Counted from the first letter of the stretch, positions 16,526 through 24,273 are shown. The stretch: DNA of 56,357 nt from Bacillota bacterium (GCA_023460795.1 JAEWPC010000057.1:1-56357); one strand, 5' to 3'. Numbers and translations: made by a program. Notes: generated by a model from the sequence alone, not told the origin.

Positions 16526-17076
16526 ATCTCATGAATGCTTCCTATATCGTGCTTTGGCTGCTAGTTTTGACTTTATCGGTGTTCGTCATTAACCTTTCAA
16601 AGAAACCAAGCAAGGTGCTCGCGGCGAATCAGTCAGGATTGCCGGTTGGAGCCAGATTTCCGAAGTTCGAGATTCATTCGGTTAACAAACAGCTACCGTT
16701 CAGTGTCGTTTACCCCGAAGGCAAAGAGACGATCCTGCTATTCTCATCGCTCCGATGCGCAATCTGCGATACGGTATATCCACTGCTGTTTACAGCAGAG
16801 CAAAAATATAAGTTGAAGACGCAAGTGATAATGGAGTCAAAAGACGACAAATTCGAGAGTATCATTCAGAAGATCGAGGACAAAAGTTTGAATGCTCCGG
16901 TATATGCGCTTACGCAACACATTAAGGAAGAAGTGAAGCTTGCAGGCTTCCCGTTCGCTTATTATTTATCTGCGGATGGAAAAGTGCTGTCCAAGGGCGT
17001 AACTACTTCGTTTGCAGACATTGATTTACTTGTTAGGCAGGGGCGCCGGGTGGCCGCGAGAAAGCTTGCTGGATAG
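16522..17076 (+). CDS. MauD/TlpA-like membrane-anchored thiol-disulfide protein
   Basis: A 184-residue protein with an N-terminal membrane anchor (residues 7-24) and an extracytoplasmic thioredoxin-like domain. The active site is CAIC, near residue 86, inside LLFSSLRCAICDTVYP. The conserved cis-proline region is seen as AGFPFAYYL. This is the layout of MauD and related TlpA-family proteins. Translationally coupled to the MauE-like gene by a 4-base overlap. Likely to oxidise or shuffle disulfides on the exported peptide, with MauE passing electrons in the membrane. Confidence 0.85.
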   Translation: MNLMNASYIVLWLLVLTLSVFVINLSKKPSKVLAANQSGLPVGARFPKFEIHSVNKQLPFSVVYPEGKETILLFSSLRCAICDTVYPLLFTAEQKYKLKTQVIMESKDDKFESIIQKIEDKSLNAPVYALTQHIKEEVKLAGFPFAYYLSADGKVLSKGVTTSFADIDLLVRQGRRVAARKLAG

Positions 17077-17105
17077 ATTAATAGTCTGAAATACACCTAT
17101 ACTGA

Positions 17106-17136
17106 CGAAATGGGCTGCCTATGGCAGTCCTTTTCG
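17106..17136 (+). terminator. Terminator of the peptide island, plus strand
   Basis: CGAAA and GGGCTGCC pair with GGCAGTCC and TTTCG around a TAT loop; the descending arm carries TTTT. It closes the peptide-mauE-mauD unit. Confidence 0.75.
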
Positions 17137-17167
17137 TTGTTGGTTTCTTCCTGTACGTTAGAAGAAC

Positions 17168-17203
17168 AAAAAAACGCCTCCCGATACCATTCTCGGGAGG
17201 CTT
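17168..17203 (-). terminator. Terminator of abrB (minus strand)
   Basis: On the minus strand GCCTCCCGA pairs with TCGGGAGGC and is followed by GTTTTTTT. It lies downstream of the convergent abrB gene. Confidence 0.9.
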
Positions 17204-17270
17204 GCAAGGAGTTATAAAAAGGTTAGAATTAACATTTAGAAGAGTACAACATCATTATAAACTATTTTCT

Positions 17271-17525
17271 TTAATTTGTCACAGGTGAAGGCAAATCCTT
17301 CAAACATTCTCTGCAAACAATTTTGCCTTTGAAGTACGTAACGTTCTCGGCATTGCCGCAGAAGATGCAAGCAGGCTCGTATTTCTTCAGCATAATGCGC
17401 TCGCCGTCTACATAAATCTCAAGCGCGTCCTTCTCGCCGATGCCCAGCGTACGACGAAGCTCGATCGGAATGACCACCCGTCCTAGTTCATCAACTTTAC
17501 GCACGATTCCCGTGGATTTCATCAT
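17271..17525 (-). CDS. abrB: Transition-state regulator AbrB with C-terminal zinc-ribbon-like tail
   Basis: An 84-residue protein. The N-terminal half (STGIVRKVDELGRVVIPIEL) is the swapped-hairpin DNA-binding domain of AbrB. The C-terminal part has two cysteine pairs (residues 53/56 and 71/74), a probable zinc ribbon, instead of the multimerisation domain of B. subtilis AbrB. AbrB represses post-exponential functions and is itself repressed by Spo0A-P at sporulation onset. It lies in its usual slot but on the minus strand, with a promoter and Spo0A boxes typical of abrB upstream. Confidence 0.92.
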   Translation of the reverse strand: MMKSTGIVRKVDELGRVVIPIELRRTLGIGEKDALEIYVDGERIMLKKYEPACIFCGNAENVTYFKGKIVCRECLKDLPSPVTN

Positions 17526-17604
17526 TTGGCATTACCCCTCTCATAAGGTTAAAATTAATACAAACGGACTCTATCGTCCAAAGCTTGTCTTGAAATCGCC
17601 AGCA

Positions 17605-17624
17605 TTCGACAAGTAATTCGACAA
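17605..17624. promoter_or_regulatory. Tandem Spo0A boxes in the abrB leader
   Basis: Two exact TTCGACAA boxes (17605-17612 and 17617-17624), 12 bases apart start to start; on the minus strand they read TTGTCGAA, the 0A box. They fall at about +16 to +35 of the abrB transcript, where B. subtilis Spo0A-P represses abrB. Confidence 0.75.
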
Positions 17625-17646
17625 AGTTCTCTGTTTTCCGCTTTTT

Positions 17647-17675
17647 ATAGTACCAACTCTTCCCAAATAAGTCAA
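17647..17675 (-). promoter_or_regulatory. Sigma-A promoter of abrB
   Basis: On the minus strand: TTGACT (17675-17670), 17-base spacer, TACTAT (17652-17647). Transcription would start near 17640, immediately before the tandem Spo0A boxes, leaving a leader of about 115 bases. Confidence 0.7.
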
Positions 17676-17793
17676 CCTGAAAGACATTCAAATATATGGA
17701 CATTTTCATGAGAATCTTATAATATAAGGCGGAATTTAGAACGATGCCCTGTTCGTGTCATGAAATCAAACAGGAAATCACATAACGACATCA

Positions 17794-17833
17794 TTCGACA
17801 AAATATGATACGGAGCGCCTATTTTGTCGACAA
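17794..17833. promoter_or_regulatory. Two further Spo0A-like boxes before the HD hydrolase gene
   Basis: TTCGACAA at 17794-17801 and the palindrome TTGTCGACAA at 17824-17833 flank a TATGAT that could be a -10 (17804-17809). They suggest Spo0A repression of the downstream gene. No good -35 is visible. Together with the abrB boxes they account for most of the 333-base space between abrB and the HD gene. Confidence 0.4.
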
Positions 17834-17858
17834 TTCATAAAAAACGAGGTGAGTATCG

Positions 17859-19151
17859 ATGGTTGCGAAGCTGCAGGAAGAGAAAGTATTCAAAGATCCG
17901 GTCCATTCAGCCATCTACGTGCAGGACTTAACGATCTGGAAGTTGATCAATACGACTGAATTTCAAAGGCTTAGGCGGATTCGGCAGCTGGGGACTTCCT
18001 ACTTAACCTTCCATGGAGCCGAGCACAGCCGATTCTCGCACTCGTTAGGCGTATACGAGATTACCCGCAAGATCATCTCGCAATTCGAGCGCAACGGCTA
18101 TTCGGATTGGCCGCAGGAAGAGAGACTGCTCAGCTTGTGCGCTTCTTTATTGCATGACGTCGGACACGGGCCGTTCTCCCATTCGATCGAGGAAGTGTTC
18201 CACACCCACCACGAGCAGTGGACTTGCGACATCATCGAGGGAGATACGGAAATTAATCGGGTGCTAAGAGAGGTCTCTTCGGATTTTCCGGAGCAAGTGG
18301 CGTCCGTGATCCGCAAGACGTACGACAAACCGATCGTCGTCAGTCTCGTGTCGAGCCAGATGGACGCCGATCGCATGGATTATTTGCTGAGGGATGCTTA
18401 TTTTACGGGAGTGAACTACGGCACCTTCGACTTGGATCGCATTCTCCGCGTGCTTCGGCCCTACAAAGGCAAGATCGTCGTCAAAGAGAGCGGCATGCAT
18501 GCAGTGGAAGATTATTTGATGTCCCGTTACCAGATGTACTGGCAAGTCTACTTCCACCCTGTCACCCGCAGCTCGGAGATCGTGCTTCGGCAAATTTTCC
18601 GCAGGGCGAGCGAGTTGTTGCGGGATGGATACGCGTTCGGATTCATGCTTCCGCCGATCGCGCATTTAATAGAAGGAACGCTAACGTTATCGGACTACCT
18701 GATGCTGGACGAGGCGCTCGTACAGACGGCTTTTCGACAATGGGAGCATGAACAAGATGAGCTATTGTCGAATTTATGCAGCCGATTCCTGAACCGGCAA
18801 TTGTACAAATATACGCCGCTGGAGCAGAAAGACGAGGCTTGGTTGGAGGGCGTCAGGGAGGAATGGAAATCGATCGGCCTTCATCCGGAATATCATCTGG
18901 AGGTAGATACGCCATACGATTCTCCCTACGATATCTATAAACCGGAGCTGCTGCCGGGCAGCAGCGGGAAGCTCCCGATTCTGCTTCTGGACGACCGCGA
19001 GCAGCTGACGGAAATTTCCGTGAAGTCGGACATCATCCGTTCGATTGCCGGCATTCACCGGGGTAAATACTACATCTATTACCCCGAAGACGAGGTTCGC
19101 AAGCACGCCGATCGACTGAGTTCAGAAACTCGCAACAAACTCTCTATATAA
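17859..19151 (+). CDS. ywfO: HD-domain phosphohydrolase (YwfO/SAMHD1-like)
   Basis: A 430-residue HD-superfamily enzyme. Metal ligands appear as HSRFSHS (residues 56-62), LLHDVGHGPFSHS with the HD pair at 99-100, and the distal aspartate in SQMDADRMDYL near 169. The arrangement matches the SAMHD1/YwfO group, which hydrolyses dNTPs or related nucleotides; the exact substrate is not known here. It occupies the place of metS in B. subtilis between abrB and tatD. It starts after a GAGGTGAG ribosome site and ends 22 bases before tatD, so they are probably co-transcribed. Confidence 0.88.
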   Translation: MVAKLQEEKVFKDPVHSAIYVQDLTIWKLINTTEFQRLRRIRQLGTSYLTFHGAEHSRFSHSLGVYEITRKIISQFERNGYSDWPQEERLLSLCASLLHDVGHGPFSHSIEEVFHTHHEQWTCDIIEGDTEINRVLREVSSDFPEQVASVIRKTYDKPIVVSLVSSQMDADRMDYLLRDAYFTGVNYGTFDLDRILRVLRPYKGKIVVKESGMHAVEDYLMSRYQMYWQVYFHPVTRSSEIVLRQIFRRASELLRDGYAFGFMLPPIAHLIEGTLTLSDYLMLDEALVQTAFRQWEHEQDELLSNLCSRFLNRQLYKYTPLEQKDEAWLEGVREEWKSIGLHPEYHLEVDTPYDSPYDIYKPELLPGSSGKLPILLLDDREQLTEISVKSDIIRSIAGIHRGKYYIYYPEDEVRKHADRLSSETRNKLSI

Positions 19152-19173
19152 TAGAAGGGAGACAACTTCCGAC

Positions 19174-19947
19174 ATGTTAATCGACACCCACGCGCACCTA
19201 GACTCCCCGAAATTCGACAGCGACCGGGAAGAAGTTATCGCGCGCGCGCAAGCCGCGGGAATCGACACGATCGTCAACATCGGTTTTAACCGGGAAACGA
19301 TTCCGACGACGATGGAGCTAGCCGAGAAATACCCGTTCATCTACGCTGCCGTCGGTTGGCATCCGACCGATGCGGTCGATATGAAGCTAGAAGAAGATTT
19401 GGCATGGATCGAGTCGTTATGTTCTCATCCGAAGGTCGTGGCGATCGGCGAAATCGGGTTGGATTATTATTGGGATACGTCGCCTAAGGAGATCCAGCAT
19501 ACGGTATTCCGCGAACAGATCCGGCTTGCCCGCAAGTTGAACAAGCCTATCGTCATTCACAACCGCGATGCGCACGAAGATATCGTCAAGCTGCTGCGCG
19601 AGGAGCGCGCTTCGGAGGTCGGAGGAATTATGCATTGCTTCTCCGGCAGCTGGGAGATGGCCAAGATGTGCCTAGATATGAACTTTTACATCTCCTTCGG
19701 CGGACCGGTGACGTTCAAGAACGCACGGGTACCCAAAGAGGTCATGGAGAAGGTTCCGTTGGATAAAATGTTGATCGAGACGGATGCTCCATATTTGACT
19801 CCTCACCCCCATCGCGGACAACGAAACGAGTCTGCTTATGTGCGACTTGTGGCCGAGACGGCAGCTGAGATTAAAGGGTTAAAACTGGAGGATATTGCTA
19901 AAATTACGAGCGATAATGCTCGCGACTGTTTGTGTCTACCGAGATAA
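19174..19947 (+). CDS. tatD: TatD-family metal-dependent DNase (YabD)
   Basis: A 257-residue TIM-barrel hydrolase. Metal ligands are visible in THAHLD (residues 5-10), GEIGLDYYW, VIHNRDAHED, MHCFSG, and the final ETDAPYLTPHPHRG. TatD enzymes are Mg-dependent 3'-5' exonucleases linked to DNA repair and degradation. AGAAGGGAGA precedes the ATG. It is followed by 669 bases without a protein-coding gene. Confidence 0.94.
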   Translation: MLIDTHAHLDSPKFDSDREEVIARAQAAGIDTIVNIGFNRETIPTTMELAEKYPFIYAAVGWHPTDAVDMKLEEDLAWIESLCSHPKVVAIGEIGLDYYWDTSPKEIQHTVFREQIRLARKLNKPIVIHNRDAHEDIVKLLREERASEVGGIMHCFSGSWEMAKMCLDMNFYISFGGPVTFKNARVPKEVMEKVPLDKMLIETDAPYLTPHPHRGQRNESAYVRLVAETAAEIKGLKLEDIAKITSDNARDCLCLPR

Positions 19948-20130
19948 AACGGTTACATTCGATGAAATAAAGACCGGTACGCAGAAAAAACTGTTTTTTG
20001 GAGCGTTAATTGCTTAATTTATCGGCGAATTCAGGAAAAAACGGCCAAATTCGCCCTTTACGCCTTCTTTACACGTCGAGTAGGTAGAATGTATCATCTA
20101 GAACAGAAGTTTGAATATGGCATCCCTTTT

Positions 20131-20345
20131 CCAGCGCGCTGAATCTCCAATATGGAGAGCGGGGGACCCGATAAAGCGTCTGCGATTCACGAATCGTTAG
20201 ACGTGGTCCGAGCAATCTTGGGGTGAATTTCGCAAGCGGTGTTCAGGAAGCTTCCCTCTGAAGTTCTCCAGGCATTCGTAAGCGGATAGGGCAACTCTCT
20301 TTGCCCGAACCCGACAGCTAACCTCGCAAGCGTAGTAGAGAGAGG
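20131..20345 (+). ncRNA. Cyclic-di-AMP riboswitch (ydaO/yuaA class)
   Basis: The diagnostic conserved blocks appear in order: GAATCTCC...GGAGAGCGGGGGACCC near 20141-20169, CTTGGGGTGAAT near 20217-20229, GGGCAA...TTGCCCGAACCCGACAGC near 20298-20322, and TAACCTCGCAAGCGTAG at its 3' end. This matches the ydaO/yuaA aptamer, an OFF switch that binds two cyclic di-AMP molecules. It lies upstream of the cell-wall gene yabE, a known target class. A terminator follows at 20388. Bases 19948-20130 before it hold leader or promoter DNA in which I see no convincing promoter; bases 20421-20616 hold no recognisable feature apart from the yabE ribosome site. Confidence 0.93.
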
Positions 20346-20387
20346 TCAACCTCGTGCATCCCCATTCCCTTACATTATCTAAGCGGA

Positions 20388-20420
20388 AGCCACGAACAGG
20401 TCCTCTGTCAGTGGCTTTTT
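20388..20420 (+). terminator. Riboswitch expression-platform terminator
   Basis: AGCCAC...ACAG pairs with CTGT...GTGGCT (two mismatches inside) followed by TTTTT. In this class, ligand binding favours termination and lowers yabE expression. Confidence 0.82.
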
Positions 20421-20616
20421 GTGTGGAAAAAAAGGCTTATGAATGGTCGGACAACGTAAAATCGCCTGGCTTGGAACAGGCGGCGCATCGCTAGAACCGC
20501 TATCAATGCTGCAATCCCGCGGTTACCAGCATGCGTCGTTAACAAATCGGATAGTCGCGTCAGACTACAGTCATGCATCACAGTCGACGGCGGGGCTATG
20601 AAGGAGGAGCGAGAAA

Positions 20617-21771
20617 ATGGGAGAAGTTCCTGTACAGGATTCCCATGATCCACGACCGACCGGCAAGCTTATCGCACTGCTGCGATGGAAACATGAGCAT
20701 ACTCGTATTGTTCTACTAAGCGCCATTCTACTTTTCGCCGTTCTAACTATGTTCATGTCGCTGCTGCAACCCGCGGTAGCCAAAAGTATTTCCATCGTGG
20801 ACAACGGAGTTACCTCCGTCATCCAAACCAGAAGCTCGGATGTTCAAGAAGTTCTGGAAGAGCAACAAATCAGGGTCGGTCCTTATGATCGTTTATCGAT
20901 GACAACGGGGGAATTGGCCAATGGCAGCACGATCGTAATCGATCGCGCGAAGGGCGTTAAGGTCAAGGCGGATGGGAAAGAAGCCGTAAAATATACAGCG
21001 GCCGACTCCGTCGAAGAAGCGATCAGGGAGCTGAATCTTTCGCTGGGAAGCGAAGATCGGGTAACTCCTGCGCTGAATACGCCCGTAACGGAAGGTATGG
21101 AAGTCGTCATTACCCGCGTCCGCACCGAAGTGGTCGAGTCGTCGCAACCGGTCGCGTTCCAGGTCGTGGAACAGAAGAACGCGGATCTCACGGAAGGCAA
21201 GACCAAGGTCGTGAAGACGGGTCAAGAAGGACAAGTCGTCGTACGGACGGCTAAAGTGTATGAGGACGGCAAGCTTGTAGGCGAACGGGTTCTGGAGAAG
21301 ACTGTCTCCAAGCCCGCCGTTCACCAAGTTGTCGCGATCGGCACGAAGAAGCCTGAAGTCAAGACACTGTCCTATAACGGCAAGCCGACCGAAGCGGAAG
21401 CTAAGGTCGTTAATCTGAACGGCAAGTCGGTGAAAGTCAAACGCATGCTCAGCAACGTCACGCTGACGGCGTATTCCGCCGACTTCGCTTCCACGGGCAA
21501 GCGGAAAGGCGATAAAGGCTACGGCATTACATCTTCCGGCGCGGTCGTAGAAGAAGGGCGCACGATCGCCGTCGACCCGAAGGTTATCCCTATCGGCTGG
21601 TGGGTGTACATCGAAGGGATCGGATTCCGCCGTGCGGAGGATACCGGAAGCGCGGTTAAAGGCAAGAAGATCGATGTCTATTATGACAGCGAGAAGCATG
21701 CGGATCGGTTCGGCACGAAGAAGGGCTATACGGTTTACGTAATCGGTCCGGTCAAGCCGTCGGTAAGCTAA
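20617..21771 (+). CDS. yabE: YabE-like cell-wall protein: DUF348, G5 and 3D domains
   Basis: A 384-residue protein. A single N-terminal membrane anchor or signal lies at about residues 34-53. DUF348 repeats (SDVQEVLEEQQIRVG; SVEEAIRELNLSLG) follow, then a G5 domain at about 180-255. The C-terminal 3D domain (about 280-384) carries VTLTAYSAD, AVDPKVIPIG and a terminal DVYYDSEKHADRFG with conserved acidic residues. The 3D domain has the double-psi barrel of lytic transglycosylases (Rpf/MltA related), so it probably acts on peptidoglycan outside the cell. AGGAGGAG precedes the ATG. Controlled by the upstream c-di-AMP riboswitch, tying wall remodelling to c-di-AMP level. Confidence 0.92.
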   Translation: MGEVPVQDSHDPRPTGKLIALLRWKHEHTRIVLLSAILLFAVLTMFMSLLQPAVAKSISIVDNGVTSVIQTRSSDVQEVLEEQQIRVGPYDRLSMTTGELANGSTIVIDRAKGVKVKADGKEAVKYTAADSVEEAIRELNLSLGSEDRVTPALNTPVTEGMEVVITRVRTEVVESSQPVAFQVVEQKNADLTEGKTKVVKTGQEGQVVVRTAKVYEDGKLVGERVLEKTVSKPAVHQVVAIGTKKPEVKTLSYNGKPTEAEAKVVNLNGKSVKVKRMLSNVTLTAYSADFASTGKRKGDKGYGITSSGAVVEEGRTIAVDPKVIPIGWWVYIEGIGFRRAEDTGSAVKGKKIDVYYDSEKHADRFGTKKGYTVYVIGPVKPSVS

Positions 21772-21795
21772 CGGGGTTCATACCCTGCATGAAAT

Positions 21796-21830
21796 CGGGA
21801 AGAGGCGTCATTGGCGCATCTTCCCGTTTT
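21796..21830 (+). terminator. Terminator of yabE
   Basis: CGGGAAGA and GCG pair with CGC and TCTTCCCG, followed by TTTTG. Confidence 0.88.
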
Positions 21831-21860
21831 GTGTTATAGCATACATAGGGAATATGGCAG

Positions 21861-22436
21861 ATGGAAAAGGCGGAATGGAAGACGATGTTTCAAGAGATGA
21901 TTGTCGTAGAGGGCAAAGACGATACGGTGGCCATCAAGCGGGCGCTGGGGGCCGACACGATCGAGACGGGCGGTTCGGCGATCGGGGAGGACGTCCTCCG
22001 GCGCATAGAGCTCGCGCAGGAGCGGAGAGGCGTCATCATCTTCACCGACCCGGACGCGCCGGGAGAGCGTATACGCAAGATCGTAGCGGAGCGCGTCCCG
22101 GAAGCCAAGCATGCCTTCCTTACGAAGGATGAGGCCAGGAGCTCGCATGGGCTTGGCGTGGAGCATGCGTCGGATGAAGCGATTCGCAGGGCGATCGATC
22201 GCGTGCGGGGGACGGAGAGCGGCGCAGACGAGCTTCCGCAGATCGAATGGAGCGATCTGCTGGATGCGGGTCTGATCGTGCACGCCTCCTCCGCGCGGCG
22301 CAGAGAGCGTATGGGAGAGTTGCTCGGTATCGGTTATGCCAACGGCAAGCAATTTCATAAAAGATGCCTCATGTTCCGCATCACGCGCGTGGAGTTCGCG
22401 GCGGCATTGGAACAACTGGAGCGGGAAGGGCTGTAG
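21861..22436 (+). CDS. rnmV: Ribonuclease M5 (5S rRNA maturase)
   Basis: About 191 residues with a TOPRIM domain: IVVEGKDD (catalytic Glu) near residue 18 and IIFTDPDAPGERIRK (DxD) near residue 60. RNase M5 cuts 5S rRNA precursors to their mature ends, with L18. TIETGGSAI and HGLGVEHA are characteristic. The start is uncertain: ATG 21861 or ATG 21885 give 191 or 183 residues, both with weak ribosome sites. The stop is 8 bases before the rsmA start. Confidence 0.92.
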   Translation: MEKAEWKTMFQEMIVVEGKDDTVAIKRALGADTIETGGSAIGEDVLRRIELAQERRGVIIFTDPDAPGERIRKIVAERVPEAKHAFLTKDEARSSHGLGVEHASDEAIRRAIDRVRGTESGADELPQIEWSDLLDAGLIVHASSARRRERMGELLGIGYANGKQFHKRCLMFRITRVEFAAALEQLEREGL

Positions 22437-22444
22437 ACGAATCC

Positions 22445-23332
22445 ATGAGTAATCATTCGAATCAAGATATCGCGACATCGTCCCGGACGAAGGAGATTAT
22501 CCGCAAGCACGGCTTCACCTTCAAGAAGAGCTTAGGGCAGAATTTCCTTACCGACTTGTCCGTGCTGGACCGAATTATCGACGCGGCGAATTTGGACAAG
22601 ACGAAAGGAGCGCTCGAGGTCGGACCGGGCATCGGTTCCTTGACCGAGCAGCTTGCGCAAGCGGCGGGCAAAGTGACGGCGGTTGAGCTAGATCGGAGGC
22701 TCATTCCGATTCTCGGAGACGTGTTGTCGCCGTATCCGCACGTGAGCGTCGTCCATGGAGATATCCTAAAGACGGATCTTCGGAAGCTGTGGGAGGAACA
22801 GTTCGCAGGATGCGCCGGCGTCAGCGTCGTGGCCAACTTGCCTTATTACGTGACGACGCCGATTATTATGAAGCTGCTTGAAGAGCATCTGCCGCTCGAG
22901 AATATCGTCGTCATGGTGCAGAAGGAAGTCGCCGAGAGAATGGCTGCGAAGCCTGGCGGCAAGGAATACGGCAGCCTGAGCATCGCGGTGCAATATTATT
23001 GCGAGCCCGAGCTTGTCTGCATCGTGCCGGGCAGGGCGTTCATTCCGCCGCCGAACGTGGATTCGGCGGTCATTAAGCTGCGGAGACGCAAAGAGCCCGC
23101 CGTGGCGGTAGCCGACGAGGAGAAGTTCTTCCGCGTCGTTCAGACGGCGTTCACGCAGCGGCGCAAGACGTTGTCCAACAACCTGTCCGCGTTGTCGGGC
23201 AAGGAACGCAAGGGCGAGCTGATGGAGCTGTTGCGGTCCTGCGACGTACAGCCGGAGCGGAGAGCGGAGACGCTGTCGCTGGCGGAGTTCGCCAGCATCA
23301 CCGAGGCGCTGACGGCAAGCGGCATGCTCTAG
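22445..23332 (+). CDS. rsmA: 16S rRNA A1518/A1519 N6-dimethyltransferase RsmA (KsgA)
   Basis: A 295-residue methyltransferase: SLGQNFLTD near residue 28, SAM-binding EVGPGIGSLT, ELDRRL, and catalytic NLPYYVTTP near residue 120. It dimethylates two adjacent adenines in the 3' end of 16S rRNA, a late step of 30S assembly. ATG 22445 starts just after rnmV, consistent with the family N-terminus. The longer frame from 22364 would overlap rnmV. Confidence 0.95.
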   Translation: MSNHSNQDIATSSRTKEIIRKHGFTFKKSLGQNFLTDLSVLDRIIDAANLDKTKGALEVGPGIGSLTEQLAQAAGKVTAVELDRRLIPILGDVLSPYPHVSVVHGDILKTDLRKLWEEQFAGCAGVSVVANLPYYVTTPIIMKLLEEHLPLENIVVMVQKEVAERMAAKPGGKEYGSLSIAVQYYCEPELVCIVPGRAFIPPPNVDSAVIKLRRRKEPAVAVADEEKFFRVVQTAFTQRRKTLSNNLSALSGKERKGELMELLRSCDVQPERRAETLSLAEFASITEALTASGML

Positions 23333-23346
23333 GTGTTAGGGACGCG

Positions 23347-23375
23347 CACCGGATGCGGCATCCCTCCATAGGATA
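23347..23375 (+). promoter_or_regulatory. Sigma-K-type promoter of yabG
   Basis: CACC (23347-23350), 16-base spacer, then CATAGGATA (23367-23375), an exact fit to the sigma-K -10 pattern CATANNNTA. yabG is a sigma-K gene in B. subtilis. The expected leader is only about 13 bases. Confidence 0.6.
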
Positions 23376-23394
23376 GACGAAGAGGTGATTGCCC

Positions 23395-24273
23395 ATGATG
23401 CAGGGGGATCTGGTCGTCCGCAAATCCTATGGTGGAGATATGTTATTCAGGGTTGCGGCATTCGCCGGACAGCAGGCCGTGCTCAGAGGGATGGATTATC
23501 GGTTGCTGGCAGACGCGCCGGTTCACGACCTCCAGAAGGTGCGGAATCCGGACGAGCTCGGCGGGACGCGCCGGGCACGCCTGCACGCCGACGAATCCAT
23601 TAGGCATATGAACGAGATGCGTAACAGGCAGACGGGAATCTCGGGGTATCTGGCGCAGTTGGACGACAGGCGTCAGCCGTATTTCGAATTGCCCGGCAAA
23701 GTGCTGCATCTAGACGGCGATTTTAATTACTTGAATAAGAGCATGCAGGTGTATCGCCAGCTCCGAGTGCCTGCCGAAGGCGTGCATTGTCACGAGTCGC
23801 AGATGCCGCAGGTGCTTGCAAGGATGCTTCCTCAGTTCCATCCGGATATCGTCGTCATAACGGGTCATGACGGGGTGCTGAAGCAGAAGCAAGATCTGCA
23901 GCAGCTAGGCAGCTACAAAAACTCGATCAACTTCGTTCGCGCGGTTAACGTCGCCAGGGAGTACGAGCGAAGCCGTGATTCGCTCATCGTCATCGCCGGC
24001 GCGTGCCAATCGCATTTCGAAGCGCTGCTGAATGCAGGCGCCAACTTCGCCAGCTCGCCCGGCAGAATCATGATTCATGCCCTAGACCCTGTCTATATCG
24101 CCGTGAGGGCGTCGTTCACGCCTTTCCGCGAGACGATCAATATCGCGGACGTCATCGCGCATACGATCAGCGGCAAGCAGGGTGTCGGGGGCATCGAGAC
24201 GATGGGACGTTATCGGGTCGGCGTGCCGAATTTGAAAGCGTCTGATCAGGAGCAAAATGTGAACATTGTGTGA
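23395..24273 (+). CDS. yabG: Sporulation-specific protease YabG
   Basis: A 292-residue protein strongly recalling B. subtilis YabG. GDLVVRKSYGGDMLFRV is at the N-terminus, PGKVLHLDGD and GVHCHE in the middle, then ITGHDGVLKQKQDL, IVIAGACQSHFEALL and GANFASSPGR, HALDPVY. YabG is a mother-cell cysteine protease that trims coat proteins and SpoIVA. The conserved GHDG and ACQSHFE segments supply likely His and Cys catalytic residues. ATG 23395 is 7 bases after GAGGTGA; TTG 23389 is also in frame. Confidence 0.94.
   Translation: MMQGDLVVRKSYGGDMLFRVAAFAGQQAVLRGMDYRLLADAPVHDLQKVRNPDELGGTRRARLHADESIRHMNEMRNRQTGISGYLAQLDDRRQPYFELPGKVLHLDGDFNYLNKSMQVYRQLRVPAEGVHCHESQMPQVLARMLPQFHPDIVVITGHDGVLKQKQDLQQLGSYKNSINFVRAVNVAREYERSRDSLIVIAGACQSHFEALLNAGANFASSPGRIMIHALDPVYIAVRASFTPFRETINIADVIAHTISGKQGVGGIETMGRYRVGVPNLKASDQEQNVNIV

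Noticed and set aside
17497..17709. 70-codon minus-strand frame overlapping the abrB start
   Set aside because: It covers the abrB promoter and Spo0A boxes and has no protein-like conservation; regulatory DNA explains it better.
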